Under the pieces are notes generated by a model. The model did not search any database. It was not told the origin of the DNA and saw only the letters and a program-made list of their open reading frames with translations. The translations under genes were made by a program, and so were the position numbers. A DNA stretch of 64,000 nt. Origin: Erwinia sp. SLM-02. GTDB lineage: Bacteria > Pseudomonadota > Gammaproteobacteria > Enterobacterales > Enterobacteriaceae. The stretch spans positions 310,001 through 374,000 of the forward strand of contig NZ_JAQISN010000003.1 in the NCBI RefSeq assembly GCF_037450285.1, in the 5' to 3' direction. This document shows positions 42,328 through 51,042 of the stretch, one piece after another (within the stretch, counting starts at the first letter, position 1; the number at the start of each line of letters is the position of its first letter).

Positions 42328-43047
42328 ATGTCATTACTTCCCGCCGCACTGGCACCGATAGCCGTACAGCACAGCGACGTGCTGGTCCTCGATGCGCTGA
42401 CGCGCTACGTGGCGCAGTCAGGCATGCAGGTCGGTGAGCGGCTACCGCCGGAGCGTGTGCTGGCAGAGCAGCTTGCCGTCAGCCGCAATACGGTCCGCGA
42501 AGCGCTGAAGCGCTGGGAAACGCTGGGCATTATCGTGCGGCGTAAGGGCAGCGGCACTTTTCTGCAGGCCGAGGTCACCAGCAATGACAGTTTCCTTTCG
42601 CTGCGCTTTAAAAACGATTCACAAAACATGCTGCACGCGCTGGAGGTCCGTCGAATTATCGAGGCCGAATCCTGCGCGCTGGCGGCGGTGCGCGCCACGG
42701 CGGATGACCTGCTGCTGATTGAGCGGCGGCTTCAGGAAATGGAGCGCGTCCATCTGGCGGTCGGGTCCGCCGGCGCGGAGGACTGGCTGTTTCACGCCAG
42801 TATTTACCAGGCGGCGCACAACCCGCTGCTATTGCACATGGTGGTGGGGCTGTACGACACCCTGCACGCCTTCTTTGAATCCCCGCCCGAACAGGCGCTG
42901 TTCAGCGACTCTTTCCCGCTGCACCGCACGCTGTTTGAGGCCATACAGCAGCGCGATGCCGGTGAGGCAAAGCGCGTCAGCCATCTGATCCTCGACATAA
43001 CCGAACGTGACATGAAGGACGTGATCCATGCAGCCAGAAAAGCGTAG
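42328..43047 (+). CDS. GntR/FadR-subfamily transcriptional regulator
   Basis: 239-residue regulator. The N-terminal winged helix-turn-helix (about 20-80) has GERLPPERVLAEQLAVSRNTVREALKRWETLGIIVRRKGSGTF, the classical GntR signature. The C-terminal all-helical FCD ligand domain (about 95-225) keeps potential metal-binding histidines (WLFHASIYQAAHN; FPLHRTLFEAI; RVSHLI). It is the first gene of a six-gene same-strand cassette and overlaps the next gene by 20 bases. It therefore most likely senses the imported substrate or a product. AGGAGG lies 6 bases upstream of the ATG. Confidence 0.92.
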   Translation: MSLLPAALAPIAVQHSDVLVLDALTRYVAQSGMQVGERLPPERVLAEQLAVSRNTVREALKRWETLGIIVRRKGSGTFLQAEVTSNDSFLSLRFKNDSQNMLHALEVRRIIEAESCALAAVRATADDLLLIERRLQEMERVHLAVGSAGAEDWLFHASIYQAAHNPLLLHMVVGLYDTLHAFFESPPEQALFSDSFPLHRTLFEAIQQRDAGEAKRVSHLILDITERDMKDVIHAARKA

Positions 43048-44185
43048 TGACCAGACCCAGCTCACCCACGATGCCCGCCATGACAAAGGGGCCGTTTCGC
43101 CGCCGATTTACCAGTCCTCGCTGTTCAGCTTCAGCGATTACGACAGCATGATTGCCCGCTTTCGCGGCGACAGCGACCAGCCGCTCTATTCCCGTGTTGA
43201 TAATCCGACGGTGAAAGAACTGCAGGAAAAGGTGGCGAAGCTGGAACAGGGGGAAGCCTGCCTGGCGTTCAGCAGCGGCATGGCGGCGATCAGCAATGCC
43301 ATTCTCAGCGTGGTTTCACCCGGTGACAAGGTGGTGTGCATCAATCACGTCTACCCGGATACCTACCGTTTTCTGCGCGGCTTCTGCCAGCGTTTTCGTA
43401 TCCGCAGCGAGTTCGTCGACGGCGAGTCGCTCGAGTCGGTCAAAGCGGCGCTGTCCGGCGCCAAACTGCTGTATCTGGAAAGCCCGAGCAGCTGGGTGAT
43501 GGGCGAGCAGGATCTGCGATCGCTGGCCGAGCTGGCGCAGTCGATGGGTGTCACCACGATTATCGACAACAGCTGGGCATCGCCGCTGTATCAAAAACCG
43601 CTGACGCTGGGCGTGGATATCGTGGTGCATTCCGCCTCGAAATACATCAGCGGCCACAGCGATGTGGTGGCCGGGCTGGTGATTGCCAGCCGCGAGCGCA
43701 TTACCGCTATCACCAGCGGCGTCAGCCCCTTCCTCGGCGGCAAGCTGTCGGCCAACGAGGCCTGGCTGTTGATCCGCGGCCTGCGCACGCTGCCGCTGCG
43801 CATGCGTCAGCACCAGGAGAGCGCGCTGAGTATTGCCCGTCGGCTGCTGGCGCATCCGCAGGTGACCCGTGTTTATCACCCCGGTCTTGAACCTCTGCCT
43901 TCCTCCGCCCTCACCGGCTACAGCGGGTTGTTCGCCTTCGAGCTGGATGAATCGGTAGATATTCCCCGCTTCTGCAATGCGCTTGGTCTGTTCCATATGG
44001 GCGTGAGCTGGGGCGGTTTTGAAAGCCTGGTGATGCCGGCGATTTCGGTACTTAACCAGGCCGGGGAGTTTAATTCCGCTCGCGATTTTGGCGTATCGCC
44101 CCGTGTGGTGCGCGTCTCTGTCGGCCTGGAAGAGACGGAAGAGCTGTGGCTCGACCTGCAGCAGGCGATTGCCGCCGCACGCTAA
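43028..44185 (+). CDS. Cystathionine beta-lyase-like PLP enzyme (Cys/Met metabolism family)
   Basis: PLP-dependent C-S lyase-type enzyme of 385 residues. The PLP lysine is Lys205 in HSASKYISGHSD. Phosphate-binding residues are Tyr54/Arg56 (LYSRVDNPT) and the SSGMAAI loop; the ring-stacking tyrosine is Tyr109 and the pyridine-N aspartate Asp180 (IIDNSW). C-terminal segments such as RMRQHQESALSIARRLLAHPQV and SWGGFESL resemble MetC (cystathionine beta-lyase) more than MetB. The usual YGGT around the active tyrosine is VYPDT, so the substrate may differ from cystathionine. It overlaps the GntR gene by 20 bases, with AAGGA inside that gene as ribosome site, and is followed by a sugar-type ABC importer, an unusual pairing. 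Confidence 0.9.
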   Translation: MQPEKRSDQTQLTHDARHDKGAVSPPIYQSSLFSFSDYDSMIARFRGDSDQPLYSRVDNPTVKELQEKVAKLEQGEACLAFSSGMAAISNAILSVVSPGDKVVCINHVYPDTYRFLRGFCQRFRIRSEFVDGESLESVKAALSGAKLLYLESPSSWVMGEQDLRSLAELAQSMGVTTIIDNSWASPLYQKPLTLGVDIVVHSASKYISGHSDVVAGLVIASRERITAITSGVSPFLGGKLSANEAWLLIRGLRTLPLRMRQHQESALSIARRLLAHPQVTRVYHPGLEPLPSSALTGYSGLFAFELDESVDIPRFCNALGLFHMGVSWGGFESLVMPAISVLNQAGEFNSARDFGVSPRVVRVSVGLEETEELWLDLQQAIAAAR

Positions 44186-44227
44186 CCCCGCCCGGCGGGA
44201 CATTTCATCTAACCAGAGGTCATCATC

Positions 44228-45511
44228 ATGCAACATCCTATGCGCGCTTTGTTATGCCAGTGCGTGGTCGCCGCCCTGGGTATGGGGGCCGCGGTCTGCA
44301 GCCAGGCCGCCACCAAACTGACGCTGGTGGAGGTGATCACCAGCCCGGCAAGGACCGCCGTTTTGCAGGAGATGCTGACGGACTATAAGAAGCAGCATCC
44401 GGGAACGGAAATTGAAGTGATCTCGCTGCCGTGGGGTCAGGCGTTTGAAAAGCTGGGCACCATGCTGCAAAGCGGCCAGGTGCCGGACGTGGTTGAGATG
44501 CCAGATACCTGGCAGGGGCTGTACGCCAGTAACAACATGCTGGAAGACCTGGAGCCGCAGTTGAAAAGCTGGTCTGCCACGCCGCAGCTGACCGATAAAG
44601 CGCTGGCGATGGCGCGCGCCGCTAACGGTAAAGCGACGATGATCCCTTACGGCTTCTATCTGCGGGCGATGTTCTGGAACAAAAAGCTGTTCCAGCAGGC
44701 GGGCCTCAGCGAAGCGCCGAAAACCATGGATGAATTCGTCGCTGACGCGAAGAAAATCAGCGCCCTGGGTAACGGCATCAGCGGCTACTGCATGCGCGGC
44801 GGCGTGGGCGGCACCAACGCCTGGATGATGTTTATGGCGGCGATGAACGGATCGCCGGACTTCTTTGATAAGCAGGGCAACAGCACGCTGACCCAGCCCG
44901 GTGCGCTCAAGGGGGCACAGCTGCTGGTGGATATGTATCAGAGCGGCGGCGCGCCGAAGGACAGCGTGAACTGGGGCTTTAACGAGATCGTCTCCGGCTT
45001 CTACTCCGGAAAATGCGCGATGCTCGACCAGGATCCGGACGCGCTGATCGCCATTAAAAACAGCATGCCGGCCGACGATTTTGCCGTGGCGCCGATGCCG
45101 GTTGGCCCGTCGGGCAAAGCTTTCCCGACCATCGGCTATACCGGCTGGTCGGTGTTTAAGCAGGCCAAACAGAAGGATCAGTCCTGGCAGCTGATCCAGT
45201 TCCTCAGCAGCGAGTCCAATAACCTCACCTGGTCGAAGTTCGTCGGTACGCTGCCGATCTATAAGGGGGCGGAAAATGACCCTTACTACCACTCTCCTCA
45301 GTTTGCCGGCTGGTTTGCCGAGCTGAACAGCCCGAACTACGTGCCGCTGACCATGCCGACGCATCTGAAAGGCTGGGGCTACTTTAACTCGGTGATCGTG
45401 AAGGAAAGCTCGCAGGAAACCCTGCTGGATCAGAACGATACGGAATCCATGGTCAGGGACTGGGCGAAGTACCTGACGAAAGAGCAGAAGGCCTGGCTGG
45501 CTACGCAATAA
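44228..45511 (+). CDS. ABC importer substrate-binding protein, family 1 (CUT1 type)
   Basis: Periplasmic binding protein of 427 residues with a signal peptide ending near SQA|ATK (residue 28). The mature part starts KLTLVEVITSPARTAVLQEML and shows the family 1 extracellular solute-binding layout: VVEMPDTWQGLYASNNMLEDLEP, PYGFYLRAMFWNKKLFQQAGL, and TIGYTGWSVFKQAKQKDQSWQLIQFLSS. Members usually bind oligosaccharides, sugars or glycerol phosphodiesters. It lies 42 bases after the PLP enzyme, with a small CCCGCC/GGCGGG dyad between, and is separated from the permease genes by a strong hairpin. Ligand unknown. Confidence 0.92.
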   Translation: MQHPMRALLCQCVVAALGMGAAVCSQAATKLTLVEVITSPARTAVLQEMLTDYKKQHPGTEIEVISLPWGQAFEKLGTMLQSGQVPDVVEMPDTWQGLYASNNMLEDLEPQLKSWSATPQLTDKALAMARAANGKATMIPYGFYLRAMFWNKKLFQQAGLSEAPKTMDEFVADAKKISALGNGISGYCMRGGVGGTNAWMMFMAAMNGSPDFFDKQGNSTLTQPGALKGAQLLVDMYQSGGAPKDSVNWGFNEIVSGFYSGKCAMLDQDPDALIAIKNSMPADDFAVAPMPVGPSGKAFPTIGYTGWSVFKQAKQKDQSWQLIQFLSSESNNLTWSKFVGTLPIYKGAENDPYYHSPQFAGWFAELNSPNYVPLTMPTHLKGWGYFNSVIVKESSQETLLDQNDTESMVRDWAKYLTKEQKAWLATQ

Positions 45512-45515
45512 CAGT

Positions 45516-45540
45516 GACTCCCGCGCAGGCGGGAGTCTTT
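45516..45540 (+). other. Hairpin between binding protein and permease genes
   Basis: Perfect 9-bp stem GACTCCCGC (45516-45524) / GCGGGAGTC (45529-45537) with a GCAG loop and TTT after it, 5 bases past the binding-protein stop and 17 before the permease start. Such structures (as in malE-malF) commonly allow higher levels of binding protein than of permease. Confidence 0.7.
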
Positions 45541-45553
45541 ACGGAGACGCCCT

Positions 45554-46477
45554 ATGAAGCTTGATACCCCCGCTGGCCGCGTCGCCAGCGCCCCGCGCTT
45601 TTCTCGCCTGCGTATGCTGGCCGAGCCGTGGCTCTACCTCAGCCCGACGCTGGTGCTGATCGGACTGTTTATTTTTGTGCCGATGACGATCGGCATTTCC
45701 TATGCCTTCCAGAATATACAGCTGCTCAATCCCATGGACAGCGGCTGGGTCGGCCTGGATAACTTCCGCCAGATGTTTGACGATCGGCGCTTCTACAAGG
45801 CGCTGGGCCATACCGTGAACTGGACGCTGACCTCGCTGGCGCTGCAGTTTGCCTTAGGGCTGGGGCTGGCGCTGCTGCTGAACCGCGAGTTCCCGCTGCG
45901 ACGCTGGGCGCAGGCGCTGGTGTTTCTGCCGTGGGCGGTGCCGGCGTTTTTATCCGGCCTGACCTGGTCATGGCTGCTTAACCCGGTGATCGGTATTTTG
46001 CCGCACTGGCTGGTGGATCTGCACGTGCTCAGCGAGCCGTACAATATCCTCTCCGATCCGCAGCTGGCGCTGTACGGACCGGTGATCGCCAACGTCTGGT
46101 TCGGCATTCCTTTTTTTGCCATCACCCTGCTTGCCGCGCTGCAGTCGATCCCGAAGGATCTGTATGAGGCCGCATCGATGGACGGCGCCAGCGGCTGGCA
46201 GCAGTTTAAGCGCGTGACGCTGCCGTTCCTGGCCCCGATGATCGCCATTACCGTGATGCTGCGAACCATCTGGATCGCCAACTTTGCCGATCTGATCGTG
46301 GTGATGACCGACGGCGGCCCCGCAGGCTCCACGTCGATCCTTTCCAGCTACATCTTTACCACCGCCTACCGCAGGCTGGACTTCGGCTATGCCTCGGCGA
46401 TGGCGGTATTCCTGCTGGTGCTGATGACCTGCTACGCGCTGGTGCTGCTGCGCATCCGCCAGCGCCTGTTGAAATAA
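45554..46477 (+). CDS. ABC importer permease, MalF-like
   Basis: Inner-membrane subunit of 307 residues with about six transmembrane helices after a short cytoplasmic N-terminus (LRMLAEPWLYLSPTLVLIGLFIFVPM). The cytoplasmic EAA loop that contacts the ATPase is YEAASMDGASGWQQFKRVTLP near residue 205. It pairs with the next permease. Starts with a GGAGA ribosome site after the hairpin. Confidence 0.93.
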   Translation: MKLDTPAGRVASAPRFSRLRMLAEPWLYLSPTLVLIGLFIFVPMTIGISYAFQNIQLLNPMDSGWVGLDNFRQMFDDRRFYKALGHTVNWTLTSLALQFALGLGLALLLNREFPLRRWAQALVFLPWAVPAFLSGLTWSWLLNPVIGILPHWLVDLHVLSEPYNILSDPQLALYGPVIANVWFGIPFFAITLLAALQSIPKDLYEAASMDGASGWQQFKRVTLPFLAPMIAITVMLRTIWIANFADLIVVMTDGGPAGSTSILSSYIFTTAYRRLDFGYASAMAVFLLVLMTCYALVLLRIRQRLLK

Positions 46478-46487
46478 GGAGGCGACG

Positions 46488-47315
46488 ATGAGTGCGCTGT
46501 TACGTTTGATGGGCCATCGTGCCGGTATCCTGTGTTATCTGATCTTTGCGCTGTTTCCCCTGTACTGGGTAATCAAAATTTCACTGACCCCGGACCCCCT
46601 GCTGTTCAGCGAGGGCGTCCGGCTGTGGCCTGCGGCGCTGACCCTCGATCACTTTCGGCGCGTGCTGGTGGAGAGTGAGTTCCCGACCTTCTTCACCAAC
46701 AGCCTGATCGTCTCGTTCGGTACGGCCGCGCTGTCGACGGTGGTGGCGGCGGCGGCAGGGTATGCGTTTTCCCGCTTTGGCTTTCGCGGCAAAACCGTGA
46801 TGGCCGCGGCGCTGCTGTTTACCCAGATGTTCCCGCTGGTGATGATCCTGGCGCCGATTTATAAGGTGATGGCACCGCTGGGGCTGACCAACAGCCTGCT
46901 GGGACTGATCCTGGTTTACAGCGCGTTCAACGTGCCGTTCGCCACGTTTCTGATGCAGTCGTTTTTCGATGCCATTCCGAAAGATCTTGAAGAGTCAGCG
47001 ATGCTGGAAGGCTGTACCCGTTTTCAGGCGCTGTATCGCGTGCTGATGCCGCTGACTCTGCCGGGGATGGCCGCCACGCTGGGGTTTGTCTTTACCGCCG
47101 CCTGGAGCGAGCTGCTGTTCTCACTGATGCTGATTAATAAAAACGAAGTGATGACCTTCCCGGTCGGCCTGCTGAGCTTCGTGTCTAAATTCGCCGTTTC
47201 ATGGGGAGATATGATGGCCGCCGCGGTGCTGGCGCTGATCCCCGCCTGTCTGTTTTTCGCCTTCATTCAGCGCTACCTGATCCAGGGGCTGACGGCTGGC
47301 GCGGTAAAAGGATAA
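46488..47315 (+). CDS. ABC importer permease, MalG-like
   Basis: Second membrane subunit, 275 residues, about six transmembrane helices. The EAA loop is LEESAMLEGCTRFQALYRVLMPL near residue 165-187. It begins 10 bases after the first permease with AGGAGG just upstream and ends 5 bases before the ATPase gene. MalG-type C-terminal segments (FPVGLLSFVSKFAVSWGDMMAAAVL) are recognisable. Confidence 0.93.
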   Translation: MSALLRLMGHRAGILCYLIFALFPLYWVIKISLTPDPLLFSEGVRLWPAALTLDHFRRVLVESEFPTFFTNSLIVSFGTAALSTVVAAAAGYAFSRFGFRGKTVMAAALLFTQMFPLVMILAPIYKVMAPLGLTNSLLGLILVYSAFNVPFATFLMQSFFDAIPKDLEESAMLEGCTRFQALYRVLMPLTLPGMAATLGFVFTAAWSELLFSLMLINKNEVMTFPVGLLSFVSKFAVSWGDMMAAAVLALIPACLFFAFIQRYLIQGLTAGAVKG

Positions 47316-47320
47316 TCGTT

Positions 47321-48397
47321 ATGGCTCAAATTTCTCTGTCACAAATCCAGAAGCGCTACGGCAACGTTGAAGTGCTGCGTAATATCGATCTGACCATCGC
47401 CGACGGTGAGTTTGTGGTGCTGGTGGGGCCATCGGGCTGCGGTAAATCCACCCTGCTGCGTACCATTGCCGGGCTGGAGCTGGCCAGCAGCGGGGATATC
47501 CGCATCGGCAGCCGCCTGATGAATGAGGTGGCACCAAAAGATCGCGATATTTCAATGGTGTTTCAGAGCTATGCGCTCTATCCGCACCTGACCGTGGCGC
47601 GCAATATGGGCTTCAGCCTGGAGGTACAAAAGCGCCCTAAGGCGGAAATTGAGGCGGCTGTGCAGCGTGCGGCAGAGATCCTCAGCCTGACGCACCTGCT
47701 GGACCGGCGGCCGAAAGAGCTGTCCGGCGGGCAGCGCCAGCGCGTGGCGATGGGGCGGGCTATTGTGCGCCAGCCGCAGGTGTTTCTGTTTGATGAGCCG
47801 CTCTCTAACCTGGATGCTCAGCTTCGCGGTCAGATGCGGGTGGAGATAAAAAAACTGCATCAGCAGCTGAGCAATACCATTGTGTACGTCACCCACGATC
47901 AGGTGGAGGCGATGACCCTGGCCGATCGCATCGTGGTGCTGAATCACGGCGTTATTCAGCAGGTCGGTACGCCGCTGGAACTGTATGACACGCCGGCCAA
48001 TAAATTTGTCGCCAGTTTCATCGGTTCACCGCCGATGAACTTTATTAACGGGCGGGTTCAGAGCGGCGATCGCGGTGCGTGCGTCGAGGTCAACGCCCGG
48101 CTGGTGCTGCCGCTGGGGATGCGTGACGGTATCGCGGCAGGTAAAGAGGTGATATACGGCATTCGCCCGGAAAACATCACGCTGTGCGATCTCGCCGACG
48201 AGGGCGCGCTGCCGCTACAGGTGTCGCTGGTGGAACCGACCGGGCTGTCCGAGCTGATTCACGGCACGCTGCAGGGCATTCCGCTGATGATCTACAGCAC
48301 GCTGCGCTCGGGTGCACAGGCGGGGGATACCCTCGGTATCGCGCTGGACGTGGCAAGAGTGCAGCTGTTTGATGCGGACAGCCAGATCCGTTTATAG
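47321..48397 (+). CDS. ABC importer ATPase, UgpC/MsmK-type
   Basis: ATP-binding subunit of 358 residues from the ATG at 47321 (MAQISLSQIQKRYGNVEVL); the frame is open upstream inside the permease gene, but that part is not homologous. Walker A GPSGCGKST is at 36-44, followed by the ABC signature LSGGQRQRVAMGRAI, Walker B VFLFDEPLSNLDA and the switch histidine in VTHDQVEA. A C-terminal TOBE/MOD regulatory domain (about 240-358, GIRPENI) is typical of CUT1 carbohydrate importers. Last gene of the cassette; it ends 3 bases from the convergent exporter gene. Confidence 0.94.
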   Translation: MAQISLSQIQKRYGNVEVLRNIDLTIADGEFVVLVGPSGCGKSTLLRTIAGLELASSGDIRIGSRLMNEVAPKDRDISMVFQSYALYPHLTVARNMGFSLEVQKRPKAEIEAAVQRAAEILSLTHLLDRRPKELSGGQRQRVAMGRAIVRQPQVFLFDEPLSNLDAQLRGQMRVEIKKLHQQLSNTIVYVTHDQVEAMTLADRIVVLNHGVIQQVGTPLELYDTPANKFVASFIGSPPMNFINGRVQSGDRGACVEVNARLVLPLGMRDGIAAGKEVIYGIRPENITLCDLADEGALPLQVSLVEPTGLSELIHGTLQGIPLMIYSTLRSGAQAGDTLGIALDVARVQLFDADSQIRL

Positions 48398-48400
48398 CAC

Positions 48401-49030
48401 TCAGGAGAGAGCGACTTTAATCCCCAGCGCGATGAGTACGCCGCCCAGCAGTTTGTCCACAATTCGCTGGGCTTTAGCCAGTCCGCGACGCACCGGCGCG
48501 CTCTGGATTAACACCACCAGCAGCGGCCACCACAGCGCCGAAAGACCGAGGATGATACCGGCATACAGCAGCTTTTCACTGATGTCGGAGTTCACGTTCA
48601 GGACCTGGGTAAAAATCGACAGGAAGAACAGCGTGGCCTTGGGGTTCAGCAGATTGCACAGGTAGCCCTGCAGGAAGGCTTTCTTCAGCGAGGTCTGTTC
48701 CGGCGCAACGTGGCTGAGATCCATCTTGCCGCCGCCGCGCGAAATCAGCGCCTGAATGCCGATATAAATCAGGTAGCCCGCACCGGCGTATTTCAGCAGC
48801 ATAAACAGCCACGGCGTGGTGGTGATCACCACCGCCAGCCCGGCGACGCAGTAGGCCATATGGGTGGCGACGGCACAGTTAACGCCGAGCGCGCTCATCA
48901 GCGCCGCGCTGCGACGATAGCGGGCGGCGTTTTTGATAATCAGGAAAAAATCAGGCCCCGGGGAGAGCATCCCCAGTGCCGCAATGGTGGCGACAAATAA
49001 ACTGGTTTCTAACATGAGGGTAGTCTGCAT
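48401..49030 (-). CDS. LysE/RhtB-family amino acid exporter
   Basis: Inner-membrane efflux protein of 209 residues with about six transmembrane segments. The family signature SPGPDFFLIIKNAARYRRSAALMSALGVNCA lies near 24-54 and GYLCNLLNPKATLFFLSIF near 120-138. Start at 49030, or at the second ATG (49015, MLETSLFVATIAALGMLSPGPDF), which fits the family better. Substrate probably a neutral amino acid such as threonine, homoserine or cysteine derivatives; not determined. It converges tightly on the ABC cassette with no terminator seen in the 3-base gap. Confidence 0.9.
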   Translation of the reverse strand: MQTTLMLETSLFVATIAALGMLSPGPDFFLIIKNAARYRRSAALMSALGVNCAVATHMAYCVAGLAVVITTTPWLFMLLKYAGAGYLIYIGIQALISRGGGKMDLSHVAPEQTSLKKAFLQGYLCNLLNPKATLFFLSIFTQVLNVNSDISEKLLYAGIILGLSALWWPLLVVLIQSAPVRRGLAKAQRIVDKLLGGVLIALGIKVALS

Positions 49031-49207
49031 CTTAACGAAAGTCGAATTTTAGCACGCCGCCGGGGATTTTCATGGCGAAAATGGTGGGGAAGGTGACGCA
49101 ACCGATAACCTGATAAACCTTTACTGAATAAGCTACGCTTTGCTATCGACGAAACTTTCGCCTTTCCGTATGATGGCGCCAATTTTACCCCTGTTGAGTT
49201 TTATATG

Positions 49208-49687
49208 ATGATTAGCCTGATTGCGGCCCTGGCGGCCGATCGTGTAATTGGGATGGAAAATGCCATGCCGTGGCATCTGCCGGCGGATCTGGCCTGGTTT
49301 AAGCGTCACACCCTGAATAAGCCGGTGGTGATGGGGCGTCGCACCTGGGAATCGATTGGTCGCCCGCTGCCGGGACGTCTCAATATCGTGATCAGCAGTA
49401 AGAAAGGCGATGCGGAAGGGGTGACCTGGGTGACGTCCGTTGAAGACGCGCTGAAAGCCGCCGGTGAAGTCGATGAGCTGATGGTGATTGGCGGTGGCCG
49501 TATTTACGAACAGCTGCTGCCGCGCGCCGATCGTCTGTATCTGACCCACATTGATGCGGAAGTGGAAGGCGACACCCATTTCCCGGACTATGAGCCGGAC
49601 GAGTGGCAGTCAACGTTCAGCGAGTTCCACGATGCCGATGATAAAAACTCCCACAGCTTCTGCTTTGAGATTTTAGATCGTCGTTAA
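49208..49687 (+). CDS. folA: Dihydrofolate reductase
   Basis: Reduces dihydrofolate to tetrahydrofolate with NADPH; target of trimethoprim. From the ATG at 49208 (MISLIAALAADRVIGMENAMPW) it has 159 residues, equal to E. coli; an adjacent ATG at 49205 would add one Met. Active-site Asp27 (PADLAWF), the Met20 loop (GMENAMPW), the GRRTWESIG NADPH region and VIGGGRIYEQ are all present, with no obvious resistance substitution at these places. It converges on apaH. Confidence 0.97.
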   Translation: MISLIAALAADRVIGMENAMPWHLPADLAWFKRHTLNKPVVMGRRTWESIGRPLPGRLNIVISSKKGDAEGVTWVTSVEDALKAAGEVDELMVIGGGRIYEQLLPRADRLYLTHIDAEVEGDTHFPDYEPDEWQSTFSEFHDADDKNSHSFCFEILDRR

Positions 49688-49713
49688 GGATCGTCGTGAG
49701 CTGCACGAAAAAA

Positions 49714-49741
49714 GAAAGGGCGGACCGTGAGGTCCGCCCTT
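49714..49741. terminator. folA/apaH bidirectional terminator
   Basis: Perfect 12-bp stem AAAGGGCGGACC (49714-49725) / GGTCCGCCCTTT (49730-49741) with a GTGA loop between convergent genes. Confidence 0.85.
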
Positions 49742-49761
49742 TGCTTTGATGAGGGCCGTAC

Positions 49762-50589
49762 TTACAGGATCTCGCTTTCGCGGTTTGATACCTGAGTGAA
49801 AATCCGCTTATCTTCCCAGCGCAGCATGGTCAGCGTGCCGCCCCAGCAGCAGCCCGTATCCAGAGCGATAATTCCTGCCGGTGTGCCTTTGCCTTCCAGC
49901 GACGCCCAGTGACCGAATACGATGGTGTACTCACGCGACACCGGGCCGGGAATGTTAAACCAGGGTTTAAGCGGCGGTGGCGCGCTTTCCGGCGACTCTT
50001 TACTGATCATATCCAGCTGGCCGTTGGGGAAGCAGAAGCGCATCCGCGTCAGCGCGTTGCTGCTGAAACGCAGACGCGCCAGGCCGGTCAGCTCCGGCGA
50101 CCAGTTGTTCGGCATATCGCCGTACATCGCATCAAGGAACAGCGGGTAAGTATCGCTGCTCAGCACCGATTCCACTTCACGGGCACACACTTTCGCGGTT
50201 TCAATATCCCACTGCGGCGTAATACCGGCATGCGCCATCACCAGCTTTTTCTCTTCGTCGACCTGCAGCAGCGGCTGTCGACGCAGCCAGTTGATCAGCT
50301 CATCGGCATCGTCTGCCTGCAGCAGGGGAGAGATACGGTCTTTGGGTTTGTTACGGCTGATGCCGGCATAAACCGCCAGCAGATGCAGATCGTGGTTGCC
50401 GAGAACCAGCCTGACGCTGTCGCCCAGCGAGCGGACAAACCGCAGCACTTCCAGAGAATCCGGGCCGCGGGCGACTAAATCACCGGTCAGCCACAGCTCG
50501 TCCCGCTCCGGGTCGAAGGCGACCTGGCCCAGCAGCGACCTGAGCTCGTCATAGCAGCCGTGAACATCCCCGATTAGATATGTACTCAT
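49762..50589 (-). CDS. apaH: Diadenosine tetraphosphatase (symmetrical)
   Basis: Metallophosphatase that splits Ap4A to two ADP and also removes Np4 caps from RNA. It has 275 residues. Metal-binding motifs of the PPP family are visible: GDVHGCYDEL (7-16), GDLVARGPDS and GNHDLHL. Last gene of the leftward lptD-surA-pdxA-rsmA-apaG-apaH operon, 74 bp after apaG. Confidence 0.96.
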   Translation of the reverse strand: MSTYLIGDVHGCYDELRSLLGQVAFDPERDELWLTGDLVARGPDSLEVLRFVRSLGDSVRLVLGNHDLHLLAVYAGISRNKPKDRISPLLQADDADELINWLRRQPLLQVDEEKKLVMAHAGITPQWDIETAKVCAREVESVLSSDTYPLFLDAMYGDMPNNWSPELTGLARLRFSSNALTRMRFCFPNGQLDMISKESPESAPPPLKPWFNIPGPVSREYTIVFGHWASLEGKGTPAGIIALDTGCCWGGTLTMLRWEDKRIFTQVSNRESEIL

Positions 50590-50663
50590 GCATCTGTCCT
50601 GAAAAAAGAAAGCAGCCCTGATGGCCGGCGGGAAGCGCGGCGGGAAAGGCTGAAAAGAGCGGA

Positions 50664-51041
50664 TTAATGAATATGGCTGGCGATAGCCAGGCGAAACACC
50701 GGGATATCAACCCGGAACGCTTCGCCGTCTTTATCCACCATCTGATAGTGGCCCTGCATGGTACCCATGGGGGTTTCCAGCACCGCACCGCTGGTGTACT
50801 GGTATTCACCGCCGGGTTCAATGTGCGGCTGTTCACCGATAACGCCTTCACCCTGAACTTCGGTTTCACGGCCGTTGCCGTTGGTGATCAGCCAGTAGCG
50901 GCCAAGTAGCTGAACGGAGATACGCCCCAGATTACGGATGGTGATGGTGTAGGCATACACATAGCGATCTTCATCTGGCGCGGACTGCGACTCGATGTAG
51001 ACACTTTGTACCTGTACACATACACGGGGCGTATCGTTCAT
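50664..51041 (-). CDS. apaG: Co2+/Mg2+ efflux-associated protein ApaG
   Basis: Small beta-sandwich (DUF525) protein of 125 residues, function not firmly established. The start is the ATG at 51041 (MNDTPRVCVQVQSVYIESQS), one base after the rsmA stop (51043), with CAGGAGAG inside the rsmA end as ribosome site. A frame extension to 51134 is only rsmA sequence in another frame. The conserved core is YTITIRNLGRISVQLLGRYWLITNGNG and PMGTMQGHYQMVD. Confidence 0.95.
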   Translation of the reverse strand: MNDTPRVCVQVQSVYIESQSAPDEDRYVYAYTITIRNLGRISVQLLGRYWLITNGNGRETEVQGEGVIGEQPHIEPGGEYQYTSGAVLETPMGTMQGHYQMVDKDGEAFRVDIPVFRLAIASHIH

Positions 51042-51042
51042 T

